DNA from: Paenibacillus phytohabitans
GTDB lineage: Bacteria > Bacillota > Bacilli > Paenibacillales > Paenibacillaceae
Assembly: GCF_013141775.1 (NCBI RefSeq)
Contig: NZ_WHOB01000055.1
Span: forward strand, 17,011 to 81,010
Length of the DNA: 64,000 nt
Direction: 5' to 3'
The notes beneath the pieces are model-generated. The model saw only the letters and a list, made by a program, of their open reading frames with translations. It was not told where the DNA came from and made no database searches. This document shows, in pieces, positions 25,220-33,382 of this stretch. Numbering within the stretch: the stretch's first letter is position 1; every line of letters starts with the position of its first letter. The translations under genes were made by a program, and so were the position numbers.

Positions 25220-26152
25220 TTACTCCCGGCGCAGAGTCAGTACAGTAAGCTCCGGCCGGCACATGAAGCGCAGCGGCATCATGGTTTCGCCGAATCCCCT
25301 GTTCACATACACCGGCATCGCCTTATTCTCTGTGTAATACAGTCCGTCTATGTATTTCTGCGAGCCGTAAGGCGTGAACGGCGCACCCAGCATCGGCAGA
25401 CGGATCTGACCGCCGTGGCTGTGCCCTGAGAGCTGCAGGTGAAACGGATACCCTTCCGCCGTATCGGCGTAATCCGGCTCATGCATCATCAGCACCGTGA
25501 ACGTGCCGTCCGGGATGCCCTGGATTGCGGCCTCCGGGTCCGGCTTGCCATGCAGCATATCGTCCAGTCCTGCCACCGCCATCACGGCGCCGCCCTGCTT
25601 GATCAGATAGGACTGGTTCCGCAGCACACGGAAGCCGGACTCGTTCAGCAGGCGGGTTAGCAGCTCCGTATTCTTGTAATCATGGTTGCCCAGGATGGCG
25701 TACTTGCCCAGCGGAGCTTCAAGCTCTGCCAGTATAGCGACCGAGTCTGTCAAATCCTCGGCGTAGCTGTCCACAATATCCCCGGTGAAGCAGATCAGAT
25801 CCGGCTTCTCCTCCTTGATGTGCTTAGTCAGCCGGGCCAGATCATGCGCATCCTTGTTGAAGCCCAGATGCACATCGCTGAAATGAACGAGCCGGGTACC
25901 GGCAAAAGCCGAAGGGAGATCCTTCAGCGGCAGCTCCCTCCGCGTAATCTCCAGCCAGTTCGGCTCGCCCTGCCAGGCATAGCCGCCGGTAAGCAGGCCG
26001 GCGCCAACTACGGTTGCCGCCCCCCGGGCGAGGAACTGGCGGCGGGTCATTTTGCGGCCGCCGGCCCCCTCTTTCTGCGGAGGGGTATGACCGCCGGTGC
26101 CTGCTGCCGGCAGGTCAGACCTGGGAGAGCCCCCGGACGATTTTGTACTCAT
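25220..26152 (-). CDS. Tat-exported metallophosphoesterase (YkuE-like)
   Basis: The 310-residue protein begins with a hydrophilic stretch, then a twin-arginine signal (TRRQFLARG followed by ATVVGAGLLTGGYAW, residues 36-60), so it is exported folded. The calcineurin-like metal sites are visible: HFSDVHLGFN, CFTGDIVDS, LGNHDYKN, MMHEPDY and LSGHSHGGQIR. This matches YkuE, a Tat substrate of B. subtilis bound to the cell wall. It probably hydrolyses a phosphoester outside the membrane; some relatives act on UDP-diacylglucosamine or lipid phosphates. AAAGGAG eight bases before ATG 26152 supports the long N-terminus. Confidence 0.92.
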   Translation of the reverse strand: MSTKSSGGSPRSDLPAAGTGGHTPPQKEGAGGRKMTRRQFLARGAATVVGAGLLTGGYAWQGEPNWLEITRRELPLKDLPSAFAGTRLVHFSDVHLGFNKDAHDLARLTKHIKEEKPDLICFTGDIVDSYAEDLTDSVAILAELEAPLGKYAILGNHDYKNTELLTRLLNESGFRVLRNQSYLIKQGGAVMAVAGLDDMLHGKPDPEAAIQGIPDGTFTVLMMHEPDYADTAEGYPFHLQLSGHSHGGQIRLPMLGAPFTPYGSQKYIDGLYYTENKAMPVYVNRGFGETMMPLRFMCRPELTVLTLRRE

Positions 26153-26286
26153 AGGGAGATTCTCCTTTCTATCCTGAAATCTATTCGGTTAATGCCGCTT
26201 ATGTTCGTATACAGAGCATGCTGCGCTTATTGGCAACATTTCCTCCGGTTCATTCATCAGCGCCTGAGATACGGCTAATGCTCAGG

Positions 26287-27093
26287 CTAATCCGCTGGTT
26301 CATCAGACATCTTATCGCTTCCAGGCCGCTTCCGCGGGGTTCCGGCATCCGGTGCTTCCCGTTCATCCGGTGCTTCCTTTTCTTCCTGTTCTTCCTGCTC
26401 CCTCTCCTCATCCTTATCCGTTACAGCTTCTTCCACTTTGTCATCAATGTCCACTTCTATAGCCGCCTCAATCTCCTCTTCAGTGGTGCCGGGTCCGAGA
26501 ATTTTGCGGAACAAGCCAAGCATGGACAGGGCATAGGCAACGGTTATGAAGCTGAAGCAGATCTGCATAACTACAACAAGCCGCGAAGTGTTATCTATGG
26601 GAGCCACATCCCCGTAACCTACTGTCGTAAATGTAGCTACGCTGAAGTACAGGAAGGTGATCAGCTGGCTGAGCAGATCCTGGCCTATCCCCTCGCCCTG
26701 GAAGGAGGACTGGCCAAACAGCTTATATATGGATGTATATACGACTGTAAAAAAAATAATGCAGGTAAACGCCGCGATGCTGATCCGGACCAGTGTCTGC
26801 TGCAGCCTGACTTCCTTGCTGTTGGAGTCCTTGATCTCATGAAAAATAAACAGAATATAGAACAGGACCGAAGCCAGGACAAAAATCAGAATCAGACCGC
26901 GCAGTCCCCGGTTGCCGGGTACAATGGTGCCCAGATCGATCAGGTTCAGCAGATCCTCAACTGAAATCAGGGCATAGATCAGAATGGGAGCCAGCAGAAC
27001 GCCTTTGCCCATCCAGCTCAGCTTAATCCGGAGAAACCACAGCGCCAGCAATATGATTACAGCAAAATTGAAAATCCATATCCACCACGCCAT
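26287..27093 (-). CDS. Two-pore-helix type potassium channel protein
   Basis: The 268-residue protein has about four to five hydrophobic segments and, near residue 160, the potassium selectivity filter TTVGYGD between two helices (LITFLYFSVATF and LVVVMQICFSFITVAYAL). The C-terminal 65 residues are highly acidic and then charged (EEEIEAAIEVDIDD, KDEEREQEEQEEKE), probably cytoplasmic and disordered. It passes potassium across the cytoplasmic membrane, probably passively. There is no RCK ligand domain, so gating is unclear. It sits between a DUF3891 gene and the phosphoesterase gene, all on one strand with gaps of 100 and 134 bases. Confidence 0.88.
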   Translation of the reverse strand: MAWWIWIFNFAVIILLALWFLRIKLSWMGKGVLLAPILIYALISVEDLLNLIDLGTIVPGNRGLRGLILIFVLASVLFYILFIFHEIKDSNSKEVRLQQTLVRISIAAFTCIIFFTVVYTSIYKLFGQSSFQGEGIGQDLLSQLITFLYFSVATFTTVGYGDVAPIDNTSRLVVVMQICFSFITVAYALSMLGLFRKILGPGTTEEEIEAAIEVDIDDKVEEAVTDKDEEREQEEQEEKEAPDEREAPDAGTPRKRPGSDKMSDEPAD

Positions 27094-27193
27094 GCCTTAC
27101 TCTCCTGTTCTACGGCCCCGGACTCCTGTCCTGCCCTGAAGGTACCGTTATCCTCACGGATAAAATGCTGCGATCCGGCCCTGCCCCCTGTGC

Positions 27194-28030
27194 CTAACCG
27201 GCAGTGCGTTCACCGGTACTTGTCTTCACCTGCACATCGTCTTCTCCTGCTCCGCTGATTACAGTGATCCGGCATTCTTCCTCCGGTGTCTCCTTGTATG
27301 CCAGAGCGATGCCTTTATGCTCAATATCCTTGCGGCTGACCCGCCGCAGCTTTAAGCTTACTTCGATCTCCTTCGTGAACGGAAACGGGGTAAGCGTCAG
27401 CGTGGCGTTGTCCTGCCACTCTGCCTGAATCGCACGTCCGGAGGTGAAGCTGAATTCCTCGCTGCCCGAGAAGCCGTCTGCGAACCAGGGATGCTTCTCG
27501 GACTCGGCGCTGCCCGGCTCGCTCAGGGCCAGAAACAGCGACAGGTCATCACAGAACTGCAGCAGTCTGGCGTCATAATACAGTTCGCCTTCTTCAAGCG
27601 GCCAGCTCTGCTCCAGCTCACGGTGGATACGGGCTCTGCGCTCCGCTTCATCCTGCAGATACCGGGTGAGTTCCGGACATTCCTCACCCGATACCTCGAT
27701 CAGCCGCTCGAAATGGGAGCTGCACAGCAGCGCCCCATAAGGCGTATCCGCTTCAACCTCGTTGATGCCCCGTCTATAAAAAGTCAGCTTAGGCACAACC
27801 GGGAAGTCGATGAAGCTGTACGGCGCATCTTCCGCATCGTTCCAGAACGGCGTCTCATCCAGATCGATCCAGCCCCGGTCATGATTGCTCACCGCCCGCA
27901 GCACCTCCTCCCGGCGGCCTTCCGCAGGCGTATGCTCCTCCTTGAACCACTTCGCAAATTCCCCGGCCAGCAGCCCGTGCTCATGCTGCTTCACCATCAC
28001 AAACGCTCCGTCCTGTTCACGACAAATCAC
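27194..28030 (-). CDS. DUF3891 family protein
   Basis: The 278-residue soluble protein starts MICREQDGAFVMVKQHEHGLLAGEFAKWF, characteristic of the DUF3891 family of unknown function, which contains conserved histidines (HEHGLLAG, SNHDRGW, SSHFERL). The pattern of His, Asp and a helical core (TRYLQDEAERRARIHRELE) is similar to metal-dependent HD-like phosphohydrolases, but I cannot confirm that. No signal peptide or membrane segment is present. No known regulatory element is evident. Confidence 0.8.
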   Translation of the reverse strand: MICREQDGAFVMVKQHEHGLLAGEFAKWFKEEHTPAEGRREEVLRAVSNHDRGWIDLDETPFWNDAEDAPYSFIDFPVVPKLTFYRRGINEVEADTPYGALLCSSHFERLIEVSGEECPELTRYLQDEAERRARIHRELEQSWPLEEGELYYDARLLQFCDDLSLFLALSEPGSAESEKHPWFADGFSGSEEFSFTSGRAIQAEWQDNATLTLTPFPFTKEIEVSLKLRRVSRKDIEHKGIALAYKETPEEECRITVISGAGEDDVQVKTSTGERTAG

Positions 28031-28362
28031 TGTAATTCCTCCCCGTTATCCGCTGTCTGAATCCTGCCATCCACTATGTAGATTATAACATATCCACCTA
28101 TATTTATTGGAATGCGGCGCACCTTAACGGCTCTATTGTATGCGCAACACAATATAAGACTGTCTAAAAATGTACCCTTTTTTCACCCTGAAAGAAACAT
28201 ATCCTGCTGCAATAGCCCTTTCCAGTTCCAACCGGAACAGGAAATGAACTCCTGACGCAAACAGGCCCTTCAGGAAATACTCCTGAACGGCCTGTGGTTT
28301 AAGGATAGCAGCTGATTACACTGCCGCAGATATAAATCGCAAAGAAAATGCAAGCTGTATAG
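28031..28362. other. Intergenic region with sdh operon terminator
   Basis: No gene is seen here. A hairpin at 28260-28298 (ACAGGCC pairing with GGCCTGT, with an inner CAGGA/TCCTG stem) lies about 65 bases after the sdhB stop and probably ends the sdh transcript. The remainder is AT-rich and holds the DUF3891 promoter region. Confidence 0.6.
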
Positions 28363-29127
28363 TTACACGCCCAGCCAGCGCTTGAACATATGCTTCGTCG
28401 TCTGCTTGTTGATCTCGGCAATGGAGGTGGTCAGCGGAATTCCCTTCGGGCAGGCGCGCACGCAGTTCTGCGAGTTGCCGCAGCCGTCGATGCCGCCGTC
28501 TTCCATCAGTGCCTCCAGGCGCTCATCGGAGTTCATCTCACCCGTAGGGTGGGCGTTGAACAGGCGCACCTGCGAGATGGCCGCAGGACCGATGAAATTG
28601 GTCTTCTCATTGACATTCGGGCAAGCCTCCAGGCAGACACCGCAGGTCATGCACTTGGATAACTCATAAGCCCACTGGCGCTTCTTCTCCGGCATCCGGG
28701 GTCCCGGACCCAGATCATAAGTGCCGTCGATCGGAATCCAGGCCTTAACCCGCTTCAGGGCATTGAACATCCGGCTGCGGTCAATCACCAGGTCGCGCAC
28801 GACCGGGAAGGTCTTCATCGGTTCAATGCGCACCGGCTGCTCCAGATTATCGATCAGCGCTGCGCAGGCCTGCCGCGGCTTGCCGTTGATCACCATGGAA
28901 CAGGCGCCGCATACTTCCTCCAGACAGTTCGATTCCCAGCACACCGGAACCGTATTGTCACCCTTCGCGTTCACCGGATTGCGCTGGATTTCCATCAGCG
29001 CGCTGATCACATTCATTCCCGGACGGTAGGCAAGCTCGAACTCCTCCGTATACGGGTTCGTTTCCGGCTCGTCTTGGCGGGTAATGATAAATTTTACGTT
29101 TTTGGGAGCTGCTGCAGTTTCCGCCAT
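28363..29127 (-). CDS. sdhB: Succinate dehydrogenase iron-sulfur subunit
   Basis: The 254-residue subunit carries the three cluster motifs in order: a [2Fe-2S] site CWESNCLEEVCGACSMVING (about residues 63-82), CMTCGVCLEACP for [4Fe-4S] and CGNSQNCVRACPKGIP for the remaining clusters. It passes electrons from the SdhA flavin to the haem-containing SdhC and menaquinone at the inner face of the membrane. AGGAGGT lies before the ATG. In Bacillus the gene normally follows sdhA at once; here 374 bases with four palindromes separate them (see 29247-29431). Confidence 0.96.
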   Translation of the reverse strand: MAETAAAPKNVKFIITRQDEPETNPYTEEFELAYRPGMNVISALMEIQRNPVNAKGDNTVPVCWESNCLEEVCGACSMVINGKPRQACAALIDNLEQPVRIEPMKTFPVVRDLVIDRSRMFNALKRVKAWIPIDGTYDLGPGPRMPEKKRQWAYELSKCMTCGVCLEACPNVNEKTNFIGPAAISQVRLFNAHPTGEMNSDERLEALMEDGGIDGCGNSQNCVRACPKGIPLTTSIAEINKQTTKHMFKRWLGV

Positions 29128-29246
29128 GTCAGTTACCTCCTAAAATTTTGGATAGCATAGCCTTCTCCGAATCCAGTTCGCCAAACTCGCTCCGGAAGCA
29201 CACGCTTTAAGTTTTTAACGTAATGATGATCTTTCGTTTCCGGCGC

Positions 29247-29431
29247 TAACTGCACTTTGTACAATTAAAACCAGGGGTTCCAGGCTAATTTACGATTTAA
29301 CTGCACTGAGTACAGTTATATTTCATAAAAAGGCTCATTCCAGCCAGTCCAGAAGATTCTAACTGCACTGAGTACAGTTATTCGTCTCCCATGCGGCAGC
29401 GGTGCAGGAATAGCTGCATGAAATACAGTTA
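29247..29431. repeat. Four-copy palindrome array between sdhA and sdhB
   Basis: Four 21-bp imperfect palindromes start at 29247, 29298, 29360 and 29411. The two middle copies are identical, with arms TAACTGCA and TACAGTTA around CTGAG; the others differ by a few bases. Start-to-start distances are 51, 62 and 51 bp, leaving spacers of 30, 41 and 30 bp that do not resemble one another. The rest of the 374-base gap 29128-29501 has no gene. The same spacing pattern recurs at 46449-46633. Confidence 0.93.
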
Positions 29432-29501
29432 AACTACAGATTCCCCGCCGCCAGGACATGCCAGCCATTCAGCGTCCCTACTGTACTGCCGCTTCGTCCT
29501 A

Positions 29502-31244
29502 TCAGTCCTTCGAGTAATCCCGGACCCGCGGAGGAATCAGCGAGACATCGACTTCGTCGTAAGAGATTTGCGGGCCATCGGCCGTCCAGGTAGCCTTGGT
29601 CGTCTTGAGAAATTCCTCATCATTGCGCGTCGGGAACTCCGGCTTGTAATGCGCGCCCCGGCTCTCGTTGCGCAGCAGCGCCCCGAGGGTCATTGCTTCT
29701 GACAGCTCCAGCATATTCCACAGCTGGCGGGTGAAGGCAACGCCCTGGTTGCTCCAGCGTGAAGTGTCGCTCATGTTAATGTTGCGGTAGCGTTCCTTCA
29801 GCTCTTTGATTTTGCCGATGGTCGCTTCAAGCTTCTTGTTCTCACGCACCACGGTCATGTTGGCCGTCATCCATTCGCCAAGCTCCTTGTGGATTACGTA
29901 AGCATTCTCCGTACCTGTCATCCCCAGCAGAGACTCATATTTGTCCGTCTGAGTCTTGTGGAAGCTGTCAAACACCGTGGAGGAGATATCCTGGACCGAC
30001 TTCTTGAGCCCCTTGATGTATTCCACAGCCTTCGGCCCCGATACCATGCCGCCATATATCGCCGATACCAGCGAGTTTGCTCCAAGGCGGTTCGCCCCGT
30101 GATATTGATATTCACATTCCCCTGCGGCGAACAAGCCGGGAATATTCGTCATCTGGTTATAGTCAACCCACATGCCGCCCATCGAATAATGCACAGCGGG
30201 GAAGATTTTCATCGGAATTTTGCGGGGATCATCCCCCATGAATTTCTCGTAGATCTCAATAATGCCGCCCAGCTTGACGTCGAGCTCCTTCGGGTCCTTA
30301 TGCGAAAGATCCAGGTACACCATGTTCTCGCCGTTAATGCCCAGCCCCTGATCCACACACACATTGAAAATCTCACGTGTTGCGATATCGCGCGGCACCA
30401 GATTACCGTAAGAAGGATATTTCTCTTCGAGGAAATACCATGGCTTGCCGTCCTTATAGGTCCAGATACGTCCGCCTTCGCCGCGTGCCGATTCCGACAT
30501 CAGCCGCAGCTTGTCATCGCCCGGGATGGCTGTCGGGTGGATCTGGATGAATTCCCCGTTCGCATAATGTACACCCTGCTGATATACAGCGCTTGCAGCG
30601 GTTCCTGTGTTAATGACCGAGTTCGTCGTTTTGCCGAAAATAATTCCCGGACCGCCGCTCGCCAGAATGACCGCATCCGCCGGGAAGGTCTGAATCTCCA
30701 TCGTCTTCAGATTCTGGGCACTGATGCCGCGGCATACACGCTCGTCATCGAGGATGACGGAGAGGAACTCCCAGTTCTCGCTTTTGGTTACCAGGCCTTC
30801 AGCCTCCCAGCGGCGCACCTGCTCATCCAGCGCATACAGCAGCTGCTGGCCGGTTGTCGCTCCGGCGAACGCTGTCCGGTGGCGCTTCGTCCCGCCGAAC
30901 CGGCGGAAGTCGAGCAGCCCCTCCGGCGTGCGGTTGAACATAACGCCCATCCGGTCCATCAGGTGGATAATGCCCGGTGCGGCTTCGCACATCGCTTTGA
31001 CCGGAGGCTGGTTGGCCAGGAAGTCGCCGCCGTAGACGGTATCATCGAAATGCTCCCAGGGCGAGTCTCCCTCGCCCTTTGTATTTACTGCGCCGTTGAT
31101 ACCGCCTTGCGCGCAGACCGAATGTGATCTTTTGACAGGGACCAGTGAGAATAGATGTACATGCGCGCCGGATTCGGCGGCCTTAATGGTAGCCATCAGG
31201 CCGGCCAGACCGCCGCCCACGATGATGATATCGGCTGATGCCAT
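29502..31244 (-). CDS. sdhA: Succinate dehydrogenase flavoprotein subunit
   Basis: The 580-residue protein is the catalytic subunit that oxidises succinate to fumarate. The N-terminal FAD-binding GGGLAGLMATIKAAESG and the flavin-linking histidine in RSHSVCAQGGINGA (residues about 40-53) are present, as are HPTAIPG and the substrate-binding region with SARGEGGRIW and RDIATREI. The C-terminus ends in YSKD. It follows sdhC by 35 bases. The operon order on the minus strand is sdhC-sdhA-(array)-sdhB, encoding the membrane-bound complex II of respiration and the citric acid cycle. Confidence 0.97.
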   Translation of the reverse strand: MASADIIIVGGGLAGLMATIKAAESGAHVHLFSLVPVKRSHSVCAQGGINGAVNTKGEGDSPWEHFDDTVYGGDFLANQPPVKAMCEAAPGIIHLMDRMGVMFNRTPEGLLDFRRFGGTKRHRTAFAGATTGQQLLYALDEQVRRWEAEGLVTKSENWEFLSVILDDERVCRGISAQNLKTMEIQTFPADAVILASGGPGIIFGKTTNSVINTGTAASAVYQQGVHYANGEFIQIHPTAIPGDDKLRLMSESARGEGGRIWTYKDGKPWYFLEEKYPSYGNLVPRDIATREIFNVCVDQGLGINGENMVYLDLSHKDPKELDVKLGGIIEIYEKFMGDDPRKIPMKIFPAVHYSMGGMWVDYNQMTNIPGLFAAGECEYQYHGANRLGANSLVSAIYGGMVSGPKAVEYIKGLKKSVQDISSTVFDSFHKTQTDKYESLLGMTGTENAYVIHKELGEWMTANMTVVRENKKLEATIGKIKELKERYRNINMSDTSRWSNQGVAFTRQLWNMLELSEAMTLGALLRNESRGAHYKPEFPTRNDEEFLKTTKATWTADGPQISYDEVDVSLIPPRVRDYSKD

Positions 31245-31279
31245 GATTGTTCCCCTCCTATATTAAAATCTGTATATTC

Positions 31280-31945
31280 CTAAATAAAGCTGCGCAGCGA
31301 CTGCATCGCCGTGGCCGCGGTTTGAAATTCATCGTCACGGAAAGTCACCAGTGACAGTACGAACATGAAGGTAACAAGTACGAACACACCGAGACAGAGG
31401 ATAGAGGACACCCGCTGCGAACGCGGCCCCACAGTAATCCCCCAGCTGATCAGGAAGGACCACAGGCCATTGGAGAAATGGAAGCAGGCTGCTACAATAC
31501 CGATGATATAGAAGGTCATCAGCAGCGGATTAGTCACAATATTGTGCATGACACCGCCCAGTTCTTCATGCTCTACATTGCCAAGCGCCACCTGTACACG
31601 GGTATCGTACAGATGCCAGACAATGAAGATGAAGGTGACGATTCCGCTGATGCGCTGCAGCGTATAACGCCAGTTTCTTTCCAGATTGTAGCGGTTCAGG
31701 TTCGGCTTCGACTGATAAGCGATGTACAGGCCGTACACTCCGTGGTACAGCAGCGGCAGCCAGATGCCGAACAATTCCAGGAAGAAGACCAGCGGCAGGC
31801 TGTTCAGCCAGAGCACACTGTCTGTGAAACCGGAAGCACCACCCTCTACTGCTGCGAAGTTCGTCAGCATGTGCTCAAGGAAAAAGGCCCCAAGCGGGAT
31901 AATGCCGAGCAAGGAATGAATCTTTCTGGAATAAAATCCTCTCAT
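31280..31945 (-). CDS. sdhC: Succinate dehydrogenase cytochrome b558 subunit
   Basis: The 221-residue membrane protein has five hydrophobic segments and histidines that bind two haems (SLLGIIPLGAFFLEHMLTN, FIFIVWHLYDTRV and ACFHFSNGLW show the spaced His residues). It anchors SdhA/SdhB to the membrane and delivers electrons to menaquinone, as in B. subtilis. AAAGGGGAC lies seven bases before ATG 31945. It is the first gene of the operon; upstream regulatory signals lie at 32107-32239. Confidence 0.95.
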   Translation of the reverse strand: MRGFYSRKIHSLLGIIPLGAFFLEHMLTNFAAVEGGASGFTDSVLWLNSLPLVFFLELFGIWLPLLYHGVYGLYIAYQSKPNLNRYNLERNWRYTLQRISGIVTFIFIVWHLYDTRVQVALGNVEHEELGGVMHNIVTNPLLMTFYIIGIVAACFHFSNGLWSFLISWGITVGPRSQRVSSILCLGVFVLVTFMFVLSLVTFRDDEFQTAATAMQSLRSFI

Positions 31946-32106
31946 GCAAAGTGTCCCCTTTCCAATTAAAACAGCGTTTTCAAATTATCTTTTTAAAGAG
32001 CATACACCGCCGGGAGTACAGTTGAAACAGGGCAGCGGCAGGCTGCAGTAAGCAGCAAAATGTCTATTTGCACCACTTTTCATTGTTTTCCCGGACTTTG
32101 CTTTAT

Positions 32107-32125
32107 TATTCACAATATGTGAATA
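32107..32125. promoter_or_regulatory. 19-bp palindrome upstream of sdhC
   Basis: TATTCACA and TGTGAATA form a perfect inverted repeat across ATA, 162 bases before the sdhC start. The half-site order is opposite to that of Rex operators, and the spacing does not fit a Crp/Fnr box. An operator for an unknown regulator, possibly the divergent LysR protein, is one possibility. Confidence 0.6.
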
Positions 32126-32224
32126 TCTTGTGTCACTTTTCATGTTACTCTTTTTTCGCTTATAAGGGAATTGCAATCTAATTATTAATCGTTATACAAT
32201 AAACGCATAAGAATATTTTTAATA

Positions 32225-32239
32225 TGATAATAATTCTCA
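32225..32239. promoter_or_regulatory. Fur-box-like sequence between sdhC and LysR gene
   Basis: TGATAATAATTCTCA matches the 7-1-7 Fur box (TGATAAT, one base, ATTATCA) at 14 of 15 positions. Fur represses transcription when iron is plentiful, so the site may link this region to iron supply. Confidence 0.5.
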
Positions 32240-32401
32240 TTTAGATTAGGAATTCACTTCAGTTTCAGACGAATACTCATATAAATCAACGTATCTCCCG
32301 GCTCCCGGCTATGCTTTTTATCACTAATTCATTGGAATCCTTAACCAGCAATCATCTAATACAATCCGCCGTTTACAGATCGGGACAAAGGAGTGCTTGT
32401 A

Positions 32402-33301
32402 ATGTACGATGATTTAGACGCTTTTGCTGCAGTTGTGGAGCATTCCAGCCTGAACCGGGCCTCCCGCCAGCTTAACCTGTCCCAGCCCGCTCTGTCCCGT
32501 AAAATTTCCAAGCTGGAGGAACGGCTCGGCGTTGCCCTGTTTCACCGTTTCGGCAAGCGGCTGGAGCTTACAGAGGTCGGACGGCTTACTTATACCTATG
32601 CGCTGGAGCAGCGGCAGCAGCGTTCCAAGTTCCTGGAAGCGTTGTCCAAGTTCAAGGAAGGCGAACCGCAGCTCGTCACGCTGGGGGCCAGCCTGACCAC
32701 ACTGCAAACCACGCTGCCGCCGCTGGTGAATGCCTACATGGAGAAATACCCGGCGGCCGAGCTGAAACTGATCACCGGGAAGACGCATGAGATGGTTACC
32801 GCAGTCAGCGAGGGCAAATGCGATGTCGGCATCATCGCCTCCCAGGTTCAGGAGCCGGGGCTGCGCTGCATCCCGCTGTTCGAGGACCAGCTCCGGCTGG
32901 TCGTTGCCGAGCACCACCCGCTGGCCCAGTCTCCGCGGCTCACGATGGAGCATCTCTCCCGGCTGCCGATGATTCTCTTCTCCAAGGGCACCTGGTACCG
33001 CCGGACGACTGATGATCTGTTCCAGCGCTGCGGCGTTGATCCCGATGTGCGGATGGAGATCGACTCCTTCGAAGCGATTGTCCGGCTGCTGCCGACGATC
33101 AAGGCGGCCGCGCTGCTGCCGAAGTCTTATCTCCGCCCGGAGCTGCTGAACGGCGGGGGACTAATCTCCCTGCACATCAAGGAGCTGGAGCAGACACAGC
33201 GGACCACCTGCCTGATCTACCAGGGCAGCGGCGGACTTAGCACCGCAGCACGCTGCCTCGTACAGGTAACCGAAGAAGTGTTCCTGTCTGGACGCGAATA
33301 A
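32402..33301 (+). CDS. LysR-family transcriptional regulator, divergent from sdhCAB
   Basis: The 299-residue regulator has the LysR winged helix (MYDDLDAFAAVVEHSSLNRA, LNLSQPALSRKISKLEERLG, LFHRFGKRLELT) and a two-lobed effector domain starting near residue 90 (LVTLGASLTTLQTTLPPLV). AAAGGAG eight bases before ATG 32402 fixes the start over an upstream GTG. The position suggests it may control sdh or respond to a citric acid cycle intermediate, comparable to CitR or CcpE; that is inference. A shared hairpin at 33308-33353 ends it. Confidence 0.9.
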   Translation: MYDDLDAFAAVVEHSSLNRASRQLNLSQPALSRKISKLEERLGVALFHRFGKRLELTEVGRLTYTYALEQRQQRSKFLEALSKFKEGEPQLVTLGASLTTLQTTLPPLVNAYMEKYPAAELKLITGKTHEMVTAVSEGKCDVGIIASQVQEPGLRCIPLFEDQLRLVVAEHHPLAQSPRLTMEHLSRLPMILFSKGTWYRRTTDDLFQRCGVDPDVRMEIDSFEAIVRLLPTIKAAALLPKSYLRPELLNGGGLISLHIKELEQTQRTTCLIYQGSGGLSTAARCLVQVTEEVFLSGRE

Positions 33302-33307
33302 CAGAAA

Positions 33308-33353
33308 TCACCCGGCAAGCTTCCATATCGCTATGGATTAGCCTGCCGGGTGA
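33308..33353. terminator. Bidirectional terminator between LysR and ABC operons
   Basis: TCACCCGGCA pairs with TGCCGGGTGA, and the loop contains an inner hairpin (CCATA/TATGG). It serves the LysR gene and the convergent solute-binding protein gene. Confidence 0.75.
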
Positions 33354-33382
33354 ATGTGTTACAGAGATTTTATGACATAGAA

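Larger units (their letters stand above)
31946..32401. other. Divergent regulatory region between sdhC and LysR gene
   Basis: The 456 bases hold no gene. They contain the palindrome at 32107-32125 and the Fur-box-like site at 32225-32239. The LysR regulator is transcribed away from sdhC, the arrangement typical when the regulator controls the divergent gene. Confidence 0.6.

Noticed and set aside
29247..29431. CRISPR array
   Set aside because: The 21-bp repeat with 30-bp unique spacers looks CRISPR-like, but repeats are variable palindromes, one spacer is 41 bp, copies number only four, and no cas gene is in the window.
29889..31127. 412-codon open frame opposite sdhA
   Set aside because: A shadow of the GC-rich sdhA coding sequence; no ribosome binding site, and sdhA is unambiguous.
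32107..32125. Rex or Crp/Fnr site before sdhC
   Set aside because: The half-sites read TTCACA...TGTGAA, the reverse of the Rex order (TTGTGA...TCACAA), and the three-base gap does not fit TGTGA-N6-TCACA.
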